A stretch of 5,041 nt of DNA, taken from an uncultured Rikenellaceae bacterium. GTDB taxonomy: Bacteria > Bacteroidota > Bacteroidia > Bacteroidales > Rikenellaceae. The notes beneath the pieces were generated by a model. The model saw only the letters and a program-made list of their open reading frames with translations, was not told where the DNA came from and made no database searches. Positions 1 to 5,041 of this stretch are shown piece by piece. The position numbers and the translations under genes were made by a program. The stretch is taken from positions 1 through 5,041 of the forward strand of contig CAMWRR010000132.1 of the NCBI GenBank assembly GCA_947176715.1. Reading direction: 5' to 3'. The stretch's first letter is position 1. Each line of letters starts with the position of its first letter.

Positions 1-823
1 TCTGCGACAACATCAGACGCGTACGCCTGTCGCCGAAACGACCGTCGGCAATCAATCGTATGTTGGCCTCCACGGCGGCTATGGCTCCGGTGCCGCTACC
101 TACGGCCTGAAAATAGTAGTCGGGAATGCGGCCTATCGTATGTGCGGCAGAGAGCATGGTGGTACCCATACCGTCGCGGCGGGCTATGTTCTTGGCACCG
201 CCCTCGGCGATGAATTTACTACTTGTTACGGCTATGTTGCTCAGATGTATGGCATCGAAATAGTCGGCCCCGCAACAAGAGGCTATCAGCTTGACGCAAT
301 CGTCCAAAGGCTCGTCGAACCAGAGGGCGTCGAGGTTATCCTCGGGGACGCACAAAAGAAGCGGTATCTTGTTGAGAGAGCACACCTTGGCAAAAGCTCG
401 CGCCGTGTTACCCGCCGAGGCCACCACCAACACGCGACCGAAACCGTCGCCCATACGTCCGCACACGCTGAACGCCTCCGTCTCCTTGAACGAACAGGTG
501 GTCATGCGGGCGCCACGCTCAGGGAACCAGCCGTTGAAGGTGATATACAGATTCTTAAGCCCCAACTCCCCGGCCAAAGCCTCGCTACGGTAGGTCACTG
601 GCGACGCCGACCCTGCGAGGGTGCGACGCAGAGGAAGCCAGTCGCAGAAGCGGTATATGCCCTCCTCTTCAGGCCCGACATCTATACGGCTCTTGGCATA
701 CTCGGCCCTTATGAGCGAGGGGTATCTCCCCTCCGAATCGTCGAGAACCCAGCCGCTATCGTCGAATGTGCGGCCGGTGGATATATTCTTAAGAGTGTAA
801 TCCGTAGGTGTAAAATTCTTCAT
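1..823 (-). CDS. Cysteate synthase-like PLP enzyme (threonine synthase fold), 3' end outside window
   Basis: Reading the minus strand from the ATG at 823-821 gives 274 uninterrupted codons running off the left edge. The protein begins MKNFTPTDYTLKN. It carries the landmarks of a fold-type II PLP enzyme: TTCSFKETEAF with the likely Schiff-base lysine K113, an ASAGNT substrate loop at 135-140, and the glycine-rich phosphate-binding loop GSGTG at 242-246. SFKETEA in place of the SFKDRG of true threonine synthases, together with the N-terminal text, points to the cysteate synthase family. That family makes L-cysteate from O-phosphoserine and sulfite in the cytoplasm, for coenzyme M in Methanosarcinales and plausibly for sulfonolipids in Bacteroidales. 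Family members are a little over 400 residues, so roughly a third is missing. The start is well fixed: an in-frame TAA lies at 901-899 and no ATG, GTG or TTG codon falls between. There is no Shine-Dalgarno sequence. The family assignment is from memory; a divergent threonine synthase is the alternative. Confidence 0.82.
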   Translation of the reverse strand, partial: MKNFTPTDYTLKNISTGRTFDDSGWVLDDSEGRYPSLIRAEYAKSRIDVGPEEEGIYRFCDWLPLRRTLAGSASPVTYRSEALAGELGLKNLYITFNGWFPERGARMTTCSFKETEAFSVCGRMGDGFGRVLVVASAGNTARAFAKVCSLNKIPLLLCVPEDNLDALWFDEPLDDCVKLIASCCGADYFDAIHLSNIAVTSSKFIAEGGAKNIARRDGMGTTMLSAAHTIGRIPDYYFQAVGSGTGAIAAVEANIRLIADGRFGDRRTRLMLSQ

Positions 824-921
824 TGCCTTGACGTTAAGGTATTCGGATCCGCAGAAACGGACCTCGGCACATCGTTCCGCAACCGGAGCCGTCTGCCGTT
901 AAGACAAACGGTCGTCCGCAT
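820..921 (-). CDS. Possible 33-residue leader ORF overlapping the synthase start
   Basis: In the synthase leader, an ATG at 921-919 (minus strand) opens 33 codons, starting MRTTVCLNGRR and ending at a TGA whose bases overlap the synthase ATG as ATGA (820-823). The peptide is basic, with one cysteine, no membrane segment and no run of a single regulatory amino acid. It lies inside the predicted transcript, about 43 nt from the inferred start. The four-base overlap is the classic arrangement for translational coupling, which could matter because the synthase has no Shine-Dalgarno sequence. In GC-rich DNA an ORF of this length can arise by chance, so this is a candidate only. Confidence 0.25.
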   Translation of the reverse strand: MRTTVCLNGRRLRLRNDVPRSVSADPNTLTSRQ

Positions 922-968
922 CAGCCGGCCCGACAGCCGGGGGTAGCATCCGACGTTTATCTACTACG

Positions 969-976
969 CAAAGATA
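969..976 (-). promoter_or_regulatory. Probable promoter -7 element for the cysteate synthase-like gene
   Basis: The minus strand reads TATCTTTG, a perfect match to the Bacteroidota -7 consensus TAnnTTTG. No clear TTTG/TTG -33 element sits 19-21 nt upstream; the corresponding minus-strand bases read TTATCG. Transcription would start near 964, leaving a leader of about 140 nt that contains the candidate 33-codon ORF. The -7 match is seen directly; its use as a promoter is inferred. Confidence 0.55.
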
Positions 977-987
977 ATTAAATAAGG

Positions 988-1008
988 GGCATTACGATAA
1001 GCGATGCC
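988..1008. promoter_or_regulatory. Short dyad GGCAT...ATGCC between the divergent promoters
   Basis: GGCAT at 988-992 and ATGCC at 1004-1008 form a 5-bp inverted repeat, with a T-G wobble possible next to it, around an 11-base spacer. It lies just upstream of the minus-strand -7 element, so a protein bound here could affect synthase transcription. Arms this short occur by chance; an operator role is speculative. Confidence 0.2.
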
Positions 1009-1012
1009 TTAA

Positions 1013-1039
1013 AATAGGTCTTTATACTGACTGCCTATT
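1013..1039. promoter_or_regulatory. Inverted repeat AATAGG-N15-CCTATT, candidate operator
   Basis: Perfect 6-bp arms lie at 1013-1018 and 1034-1039. Their centres are 21 bp apart, two helical turns, as expected for a dimeric regulator contacting one DNA face. The right arm ends 8 bp before the -33 element of the galactosidase promoter, which is a usual activator or repressor position. No regulator gene is visible, and neither arm matches a site I can name. Confidence 0.35.
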
Positions 1040-1047
1040 ACAACGCT

Positions 1048-1078
1048 TTTGCCCGTTTTGCAATAATCGTTATCTTTG
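1048..1078 (+). promoter_or_regulatory. Promoter of the beta-galactosidase gene (Bacteroidota type)
   Basis: TTTG at 1048-1051 and TATCTTTG at 1071-1078 match the Bacteroidota sigma-factor consensus TTTG/TAnnTTTG with an exact 19-bp spacer. Transcription should begin about 5 nt past the -7 element, near 1083, giving a 5' leader of only about 12 nt before the ATG at 1096. That leader (GAAAACAACCCCGAT and adjoining bases) is A-rich and has no Shine-Dalgarno sequence, as is common in this phylum. Confidence 0.82.
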
Positions 1079-1095
1079 CAGAAAACAACCCCGAT

Positions 1096-4000
1096 ATGTT
1101 GAAAAAACTATCCATATTATCCGCGGCCCTCGTAGCTGCATTGTCGCTCTCGGCCCAGCAACTGCCGGAGTGGCAGGACCATCGCACGGTGTCGGTGGGC
1201 AAATACCCGGCGCGAACCACCTTCATGAGCTACGAGCGTCGCGACGACGCCTTGGCAGACGATTTCGACGCCTCGGAGCACTACACCTCGCTGAACGGAG
1301 TGTGGAAGTTCCTCTACTTCGACGACCACCGCAAGATGAACGCCGAGAAGCTCGCCGTGGCCGATGCCGAGAAGTGGGATTCCATAAAGGTTCCGGGCAA
1401 CTGGGAGGTGCAGGGTTTCGGCACCCCGCTCTATACCAACCACCCTTACGAGTTCTGCCCCGTAAACCCCAAGCCGCCGGTGCTTCCGGAGGCCGTGCCT
1501 GTCGGTGTCTACCGTCACGACTTCGAGGTGCCATACGCCGAGCTCGACCGCGACATATTCCTGCACATAGGCGGGGCCAAATCGGGAGTGTACGTGTATG
1601 TCAACGGCAAGAAGATAGGCTACAACGAAGACTCCAAGACCCCGGCCGAATACTATCTCAATCCGTATGTAAAACAGGGCAAAAACACCCTCACCTTAGT
1701 AATATACCGCTGGAGCACAGGCAGTTTCTTGGAGTGTCAGGATTTCTTCCGCATAAGCGGCATAGAGCGCGACGTGTACATATTCTCGCAACCCAAGACC
1801 CGCATAGAGGACTTCGGCATCGTCTCCACTATCGACTCCACCGGTCGCCACGGCCTGTTGAAGCTCGACGTGGAGCTGAAAAACAGCTACAATTCGCCTG
1901 AGGAGATAGCTTTCTACTACGAGATAGTGGACGGCTCGGGCGACATAATAACCTACTACACTGAGGATCTGACGCTCGCCCCCAACAGTCTCGACACGTT
2001 GCATCTGTCGAACGTAGTGCCCTACGTCAAACCGTGGAGCGCAGAGGCCCCGAACCTCTACACCTTGATAATGAGAGTGAAGCGCGACGGACGTTTCGTC
2101 GAATATGTGCGTGCCCGCGTCGGCTTCCGCAACATAGCCATAGAGGGTAACCGGTTCTTGGTCAACGGACAGCCCGTGCTGATAAAAGGCGTCAACTACC
2201 ACGAGCACAACGACACCACAGGTCACTACGTAGACGAGAAGACCCTGCGTCGCGACCTGCAACTTATGAAACAGCACAATATCAACGCCATACGTCTGAG
2301 CCACTATCCGCAACAGCGTCTCTTCTACGACCTGTGCGACGAGTACGGCTTCTACGTATGCGACGAGGCCAACATAGAGTCGCACGGCATGTACTACAAT
2401 CTGCGTCGCGGCGGCACCCTCGGCAACAATCCCGAATGGCTCGACGCCCACATGGAGCGCACACGCAACATGTACGAGCGCGACAAGAACCGCGCCTGCG
2501 TAACTTTCTGGTCGCTCGGCAACGAGGCGGGCAACGGCTACAACTTCTACGAGACCTACAACTGGCTGAAGAGCGTCGACTCCATGCGTCCGGTGCAGTA
2601 CGAACGCGCCGTACTCGAGTGGAACACCGACATATATTGTCCGCAATACCCCTCAGCCGCCGATTTCCGCCGTTGGGGAGAGAGCAAGACCGACCGACCG
2701 TACATCGCCAGCGAGTATGCCCACGCAATGGGTAACTCCACCGGCAACTTCAAGGATGTATGGGACGAGATTTACAAATACGACAATCTGCAGGGCGGCT
2801 TCATCTGGGATTGGGTCGATCAGGGAATATGGAAAGACACCCTCGGCGGCTTCTGGGGCTACGGGGGCGACTGGGGCGTCAACTCCCCGTCGGACGGTAA
2901 CTTCTGTTGCAACGGCCTCGTCAACCCCGACCGCAGACCGCATCCGGCCCTCGCCGAGGTCAAAAAGGTGTATCAGAACGTACGATTCACCCCCGTCGAC
3001 CTTAGCAAAGGGGTGTTCAACATAAGCAACGGTTTCTTCTTCACCTCGCTCTCCGACTACCGATTCACATACGCCGTAAAGGCGGACGGCAAGACCCTGC
3101 GTAGCGGCTCGCTCACCGTTAATCTGGCCCCCGGAGAGGACAAAGACTACACGGTATCGTTGGCGGGGCTCAAACCGCAGAAAGGCGTGGTATATACCTT
3201 GGATGTGTCGGTGACCGCCCGCACGGCCACACCGCTTGTAGAGGCCGGCTACGAGATAGCGTCGGAACAGTTCGTGTTACCCCTGACCTCTTACGACCGC
3301 AGACGGAAGATAAGCGGTACCCTTACATTGAGTGTAAACGATGACGAAGAGGCCGTAAATATTACATCGCCTAAAGTTACATTCATACTCGACAAGAGCA
3401 CCGGCGATGTCATTCGCTACGATGCGGGCGCCTCGTCGTTCATCAATGCCGACGGCGGATTCATGCGTCCGGGCTTCTGGCGTCCGCCTACCGACAACGA
3501 TTACGGCTCCGGTCTGCCAGCCCTGCAACAGCAGTGGAAAGCGACACCCAAGGCGAGCACGGTAACGGTGGCCGACAGCTCTACGTACGCTATGGTTAAG
3601 GTCGTTTACCCGCTCGCATACGGTGCCCGTTACGATGTCACCTACCGCGTATATGCCGGTGGTGCTGTAGGTGTGGAGTGCGCCTATACCGCCTCTAAAG
3701 ACAAAGAGGCTGTTATGTTGCCTCGCATAGGCATGCGCATGGTGATGCCCGCCGATTACCTCTACACAAGGTATCTCGGCCGAGGTCCCGGGGAGAACTA
3801 TTGCGACCGCAAATCGGGCTCCTACATAGGCATATACACCGCACACGTCGACGAGTATTACTACCCGTACGTTCGTCCGCAAGAGAACGGCCATCACACC
3901 GACGTCTCTTACATTGCAGTGGGTCGCAACAAGGCGGGCGGAAGCGGTCTGCTCATATCGGCGGACAGCCTCATGGAGTTCAACATACACCGAAACACCA

Positions 4001-4293
4001 TAGAGGATTTCGACTCGCAGGAGTCCGACAGACCGTACCAATATTACAACCGTACACCCGACGAGTCGCGTGACGAGGCCATCTATCGCAACAAACGTCC
4101 CAAACAGACGCATATCAACGACATAGAACCGCGCGATCTCGTAGAGTTGTGCATAGACTACCGTATGCAAGGGTTGGCCGGAGACGACAGCTGGTACTCC
4201 AAGCCATACCCGCAATACACTATCCCCGCCACCGACAACTATCGATGGTCGTTCATGATGATACCGATACGGAATTTCGGGGAAGCAAGATAA
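1096..4293 (+). CDS. lacZ: Exported GH2 beta-galactosidase, LacZ type (EC 3.2.1.23)
   Basis: A 1065-residue retaining glycoside hydrolase that releases terminal beta-galactose; E. coli LacZ has 1023 residues. Residues 1-20 form a Sec signal peptide (MLKK, a hydrophobic core, then LSA before QQ) with no lipobox cysteine, so the enzyme is probably periplasmic or otherwise exported. The domain order is that of LacZ: sugar-binding jelly roll ~60-230, Ig-like ~235-345, TIM barrel ~347-630, beta-sandwich ~636-728, C-terminal small-chain domain ~750-1060. Residues aligned by motif with E. coli are E477 in WSLGNEAG (acid/base), E540 in ASEYAHAMGN (nucleophile), E428 and H430 in DEANIESHG (Mg ligands), H369, H403, D216, F603 and N606 (Na/substrate site), and W1033 in GDDSW. 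The start is supported by the signal peptide directly after it and by the promoter position. The gene is monocistronic, with its own promoter and terminator. True substrates (lactose, galactan or host glycan) cannot be read from sequence. Confidence 0.96.
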   Translation: MLKKLSILSAALVAALSLSAQQLPEWQDHRTVSVGKYPARTTFMSYERRDDALADDFDASEHYTSLNGVWKFLYFDDHRKMNAEKLAVADAEKWDSIKVPGNWEVQGFGTPLYTNHPYEFCPVNPKPPVLPEAVPVGVYRHDFEVPYAELDRDIFLHIGGAKSGVYVYVNGKKIGYNEDSKTPAEYYLNPYVKQGKNTLTLVIYRWSTGSFLECQDFFRISGIERDVYIFSQPKTRIEDFGIVSTIDSTGRHGLLKLDVELKNSYNSPEEIAFYYEIVDGSGDIITYYTEDLTLAPNSLDTLHLSNVVPYVKPWSAEAPNLYTLIMRVKRDGRFVEYVRARVGFRNIAIEGNRFLVNGQPVLIKGVNYHEHNDTTGHYVDEKTLRRDLQLMKQHNINAIRLSHYPQQRLFYDLCDEYGFYVCDEANIESHGMYYNLRRGGTLGNNPEWLDAHMERTRNMYERDKNRACVTFWSLGNEAGNGYNFYETYNWLKSVDSMRPVQYERAVLEWNTDIYCPQYPSAADFRRWGESKTDRPYIASEYAHAMGNSTGNFKDVWDEIYKYDNLQGGFIWDWVDQGIWKDTLGGFWGYGGDWGVNSPSDGNFCCNGLVNPDRRPHPALAEVKKVYQNVRFTPVDLSKGVFNISNGFFFTSLSDYRFTYAVKADGKTLRSGSLTVNLAPGEDKDYTVSLAGLKPQKGVVYTLDVSVTARTATPLVEAGYEIASEQFVLPLTSYDRRRKISGTLTLSVNDDEEAVNITSPKVTFILDKSTGDVIRYDAGASSFINADGGFMRPGFWRPPTDNDYGSGLPALQQQWKATPKASTVTVADSSTYAMVKVVYPLAYGARYDVTYRVYAGGAVGVECAYTASKDKEAVMLPRIGMRMVMPADYLYTRYLGRGPGENYCDRKSGSYIGIYTAHVDEYYYPYVRPQENGHHTDVSYIAVGRNKAGGSGLLISADSLMEFNIHRNTIEDFDSQESDRPYQYYNRTPDESRDEAIYRNKRPKQTHINDIEPRDLVELCIDYRMQGLAGDDSWYSKPYPQYTIPATDNYRWSFMMIPIRNFGEAR

Positions 4294-4299
4294 TATGTG

Positions 4300-4334
4300 A
4301 AATACGGCGAGACTATCGGTTTCGCCGTATTTTT
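4300..4334 (+). terminator. Intrinsic terminator after the beta-galactosidase gene
   Basis: AAATACGGCGA (4300-4310) pairs perfectly over 11 bp with TCGCCGTATTT (4322-4332) around an 11-nt loop, and the stem runs into a five-T tract (4330-4334). It lies 6 nt past the TAA. On the opposite strand the hairpin is followed by TTTCACA, so it should act mainly on plus-strand transcripts. It closes a single-gene unit. Confidence 0.88.
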
Positions 4335-4394
4335 ATCGTTACGGTGGGTGGAGTAATGTGGGTTTTAGGGGAAGCGTGTTTTGGGTGGCTTGTG
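4335..4394. other. G/T-rich spacer, no gene
   Basis: The plus strand is strongly G+T biased, with G runs at 4346-4348, 4360-4362, 4368-4371 and 4383-4385. No ORF with a plausible start and no structural RNA is seen. The same G/T bias resumes after the palindrome at 4501, which suggests one tract was interrupted by it. Confidence 0.6.
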
Positions 4395-4399
4395 TTTTG

Positions 4400-4500
4400 G
4401 TACTAACATACGTATTGACATTCAATATCTGGAATCGGAGGTTGAAACACAATTCCAGCCTTTGATTCCAAATATTGAGTGCCGATATGTATGTTAGTAC
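4400..4500. repeat. 101-bp imperfect palindrome, MITE-like, flanked by TTTTG
   Basis: Bases i and 4900-i from the two arms pair from 4400/4500 to 4444/4456, leaving an 11-nt loop at 4445-4455. The outer 12 bp are perfect terminal inverted repeats (GTACTAACATAC). Only two positions fail to pair in plus-strand RNA (4418/4482 and 4429/4471, both A-C); six inner pairs are G-U (4412/4488, 4416/4484, 4421/4479, 4437/4463, 4438/4462, 4442/4458). TTTTG sits immediately outside each end (4395-4399 and 4501-4505), as a 5-bp target duplication would. There is no internal gene, so movement would need a transposase supplied in trans. The alternative is an RNA hairpin or a dispersed intergenic repeat. The palindrome is certain; the mobile-element reading is an inference. 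Confidence 0.8.
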
Positions 4501-4505
4501 TTTTG

Positions 4506-4540
4506 TTTTTGTTTGAGTTTTTGTTTGAGTTTTTGTTTGG
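4506..4540 (+). repeat. 12-bp tandem repeat, unit TTTTTGTTTGAG, about 2.9 copies
   Basis: Units lie at 4506-4517 and 4518-4529, with a third starting at 4530 that diverges in its last bases. The array directly follows the right TTTTG flank of the palindrome, and that flank itself looks like a partial unit. A unit length divisible by three keeps any frame open, which explains the repetitive Lys-Gln-Lys-Leu text in the minus-strand reading. It probably arose by replication slippage. Confidence 0.85.
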
Positions 4541-4731
4541 ATGTGGTTTGTATTTGGATTACTCGCTTCACTATGGATGCGCAGTTAGGGGATTCATGCT
4601 TTTTTAGTTTGAACGTGTGATGAGTAGGCTTTCTCTTTTCCGCTCTGGACAGCGCAAGGAGTGTCGTTTCTATGTTTGAGTTGGTTCTATGTCGCAGGTA
4701 GAAAGCCGTGAAATTTTCCTGCTTTACAGCT
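4541..4731. other. A+T-rich intergenic stretch, no supported gene
   Basis: Nothing recognisable is seen here on either strand. A minus-strand open frame of 89 codons (4763-4494) crosses it. It starts at GTG, uses codons unlike the two real genes, ends in low-complexity sequence from the tandem repeat, and takes its stop codon from the palindrome arm. No promoter, terminator or structured RNA could be identified. Confidence 0.5.
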
Positions 4732-4801
4732 CCCAAAGCGTAGCGTATAGGTATCAAACACACTATGCTATTTCAGCCCAAGCGTAGCTTAGTGGCATCA
4801 A
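4732..4801 (+). repeat. Imperfect direct repeat, two ~25-bp copies
   Basis: CCCAAAGCGTAGC at 4732-4744 and CCCAAGCGTAGC at 4777-4788 begin two copies (4732-4757 and 4777-4801) offset by about 45 bp. The last 20 bases of each, from GCGTAGC to ATCAA, match at 16 of 20 positions. The pair straddles the change from A+T-rich to GC-rich sequence, so it could be a duplication border or a decayed insertion scar. Confidence 0.6.
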
Positions 4802-4975
4802 CCTCAAATCCCGCTTATTCCGGTCCGAGGCACGAGGACCGTAGGCCTTTCCTCTTGGCGGACCCGAAGTGTAACGCAGGGGCCGAGCGGGCCGGAGCCT
4901 CCCTCCGCCGGAGGCCCGCAATAGAGAGTAACGGAGCTATAAGCGTTATTCGCTGAGAGTACCTAACCGCATCTG
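4802..4975. other. GC-rich block with several hairpins, no assigned gene
   Basis: The composition rises sharply and local inverted repeats are frequent: CGGTCC/GGACCG (4821-4826, 4836-4841), GCCTCC/GGAGGC (4897-4902, 4910-4915), CGGGCC/GGCCCG (4888-4893, 4913-4918) and AGCG/CGCT (4942-4945, 4951-4954). Open frames exist on both strands (plus 4765-4956, minus 5039-4815), as GC-rich DNA allows, but none has a recognisable domain, start context or coding pattern. A structured RNA or a dispersed intergenic repeat is possible; I cannot name a family. Confidence 0.4.
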
Positions 4976-5041
4976 TTAAAAATCCTGCCCGATGCGATCC
5001 CCCGCAGGCTCCGTCCCTTTGAAGCTCTTCAACTCCCAGCT
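4976..5041 (-). CDS. Possible C-terminal end of a minus-strand gene cut by the right edge
   Basis: Read from base 5041 on the minus strand, 21 codons end at TAA (4978-4976), giving a tail that starts SWELKSFKGTEP and ends DRIGQDF. Its mix of charged and hydrophobic residues looks protein-like. With only 21 codons no family can be named. A longer competing minus frame (5039-4815) overlaps it, so the coding frame here is uncertain. A CGCATC/GATGCG hairpin (4968-4973, 4991-4996) overlaps the stop but lacks a T tract. Confidence 0.3.
   Translation of the reverse strand, partial: SWELKSFKGTEPAGDRIGQDF

Noticed and set aside
140..946. Plus-strand open frame of 268 codons
   Set aside because: It lies opposite the synthase gene, whose minus-strand translation has clear PLP-enzyme motifs. 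The plus-strand product has no domain and runs into the intergenic promoter region.
824..964. Riboswitch in the synthase leader
   Set aside because: No conserved SAM, cobalamin, TPP or other riboswitch core could be recognised. The only hairpin noted is a 5-bp CCGGC/GCCGG stem.
1696..2646. Long minus-strand open frame opposite the galactosidase (also 3277-4215)
   Set aside because: Antisense shadows of a GC-rich gene: they begin and end inside the galactosidase, have hydrophobic low-information translations, and no promoter.
4346..4385. G-quadruplex from four G runs
   Set aside because: Two of the three loops are 11 nt long and most runs are only three G, so stable folding is doubtful.
4400..4500. 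Integron attC recombination site
   Set aside because: The ends (TACTAAC/GTTAGTA) do not fit RYYYAAC/GTTRRRY, there are no extrahelical bases of the expected kind, and no integrase or gene cassette is present.
4400..4500. Second transcription terminator for the galactosidase
   Set aside because: A strong terminator already sits at 4300-4334. This stem is 46 bp and A+T-rich, far longer than a usual terminator stem, although T-rich sequence follows it.
4494..4763. Minus-strand 89-codon frame as a real small protein
   Set aside because: GTG start, A-rich codons unlike the neighbours, a low-complexity Lys/Gln tail made by the tandem repeat, and a stop codon supplied by the palindrome arm.
4780..4816. 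tRNA-like fragment (AAGCG...TAGCTTAGTGG...TCAAATCC...CGCTT)
   Set aside because: D-arm-like and T-loop-like strings and a 5-bp closing stem are present, but only about 37 nt long with no anticodon arm. The related direct-repeat copy lacks the T-loop string; probably coincidence.
4765..4956. Plus-strand 63-codon frame
   Set aside because: It overlaps the GC-rich hairpins and competing minus-strand frames; no recognisable domain, promoter or ribosome-binding context.
1..5041. CRISPR array, rRNA, or complete transposase gene
   Set aside because: No regularly spaced repeats, no rRNA-like conserved stretches and no transposase motifs were seen on either strand.

Overview
The window most likely comes from a Bacteroidota (Bacteroidales) genome. 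The best guess at family level is Rikenellaceae, Alistipes-like. The grounds are two copies of the Bacteroidota -7 promoter element TATCTTTG, genes without Shine-Dalgarno sequences, a GC-rich coding style that still uses ATA freely for isoleucine, and a cysteate-synthase-type gene of the kind known in sulfonolipid-making Bacteroidales. The genus is an inference; no marker gene is present.

Layout from left to right. (1) 1-823, minus strand: 5' part (274 codons) of a PLP-dependent threonine-synthase-fold enzyme, best read as cysteate synthase; its 3' end lies beyond the left edge. (2) 824-1095: divergent intergenic region with a plus-strand promoter for the galactosidase, a probable minus-strand promoter for the synthase, two short dyads between them, and a 33-codon upstream reading frame in the synthase leader that overlaps the synthase start as ATGA. 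(3) 1096-4293, plus strand: a complete 1065-residue exported GH2 beta-galactosidase (LacZ type) with all expected active-site residues. (4) 4300-4334: a strong intrinsic terminator. (5) 4335-5041: about 700 bp with no convincing complete gene. It holds a 101-bp near-perfect palindrome flanked by TTTTG direct repeats (MITE-like), a 12-bp tandem repeat, an A+T-rich stretch, an imperfect direct repeat at a composition boundary, a GC-rich hairpin-rich block, and possibly the last 21 codons of a minus-strand gene entering from the right edge.

The two main genes are divergently transcribed and have no obvious shared pathway. One makes a sulfonated amino acid (probably for sulfonolipids) and the other hydrolyses beta-galactosides outside the cytoplasm. 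No SusC/SusD, sensor or other polysaccharide-utilisation-locus partner is visible. The most unusual part is the 3' intergenic region: the palindrome has exactly abutting direct repeats, and all eight of its arm mismatches are transitions, six of which remain G-U pairs in plus-strand RNA. No complete new multi-gene system is visible here.
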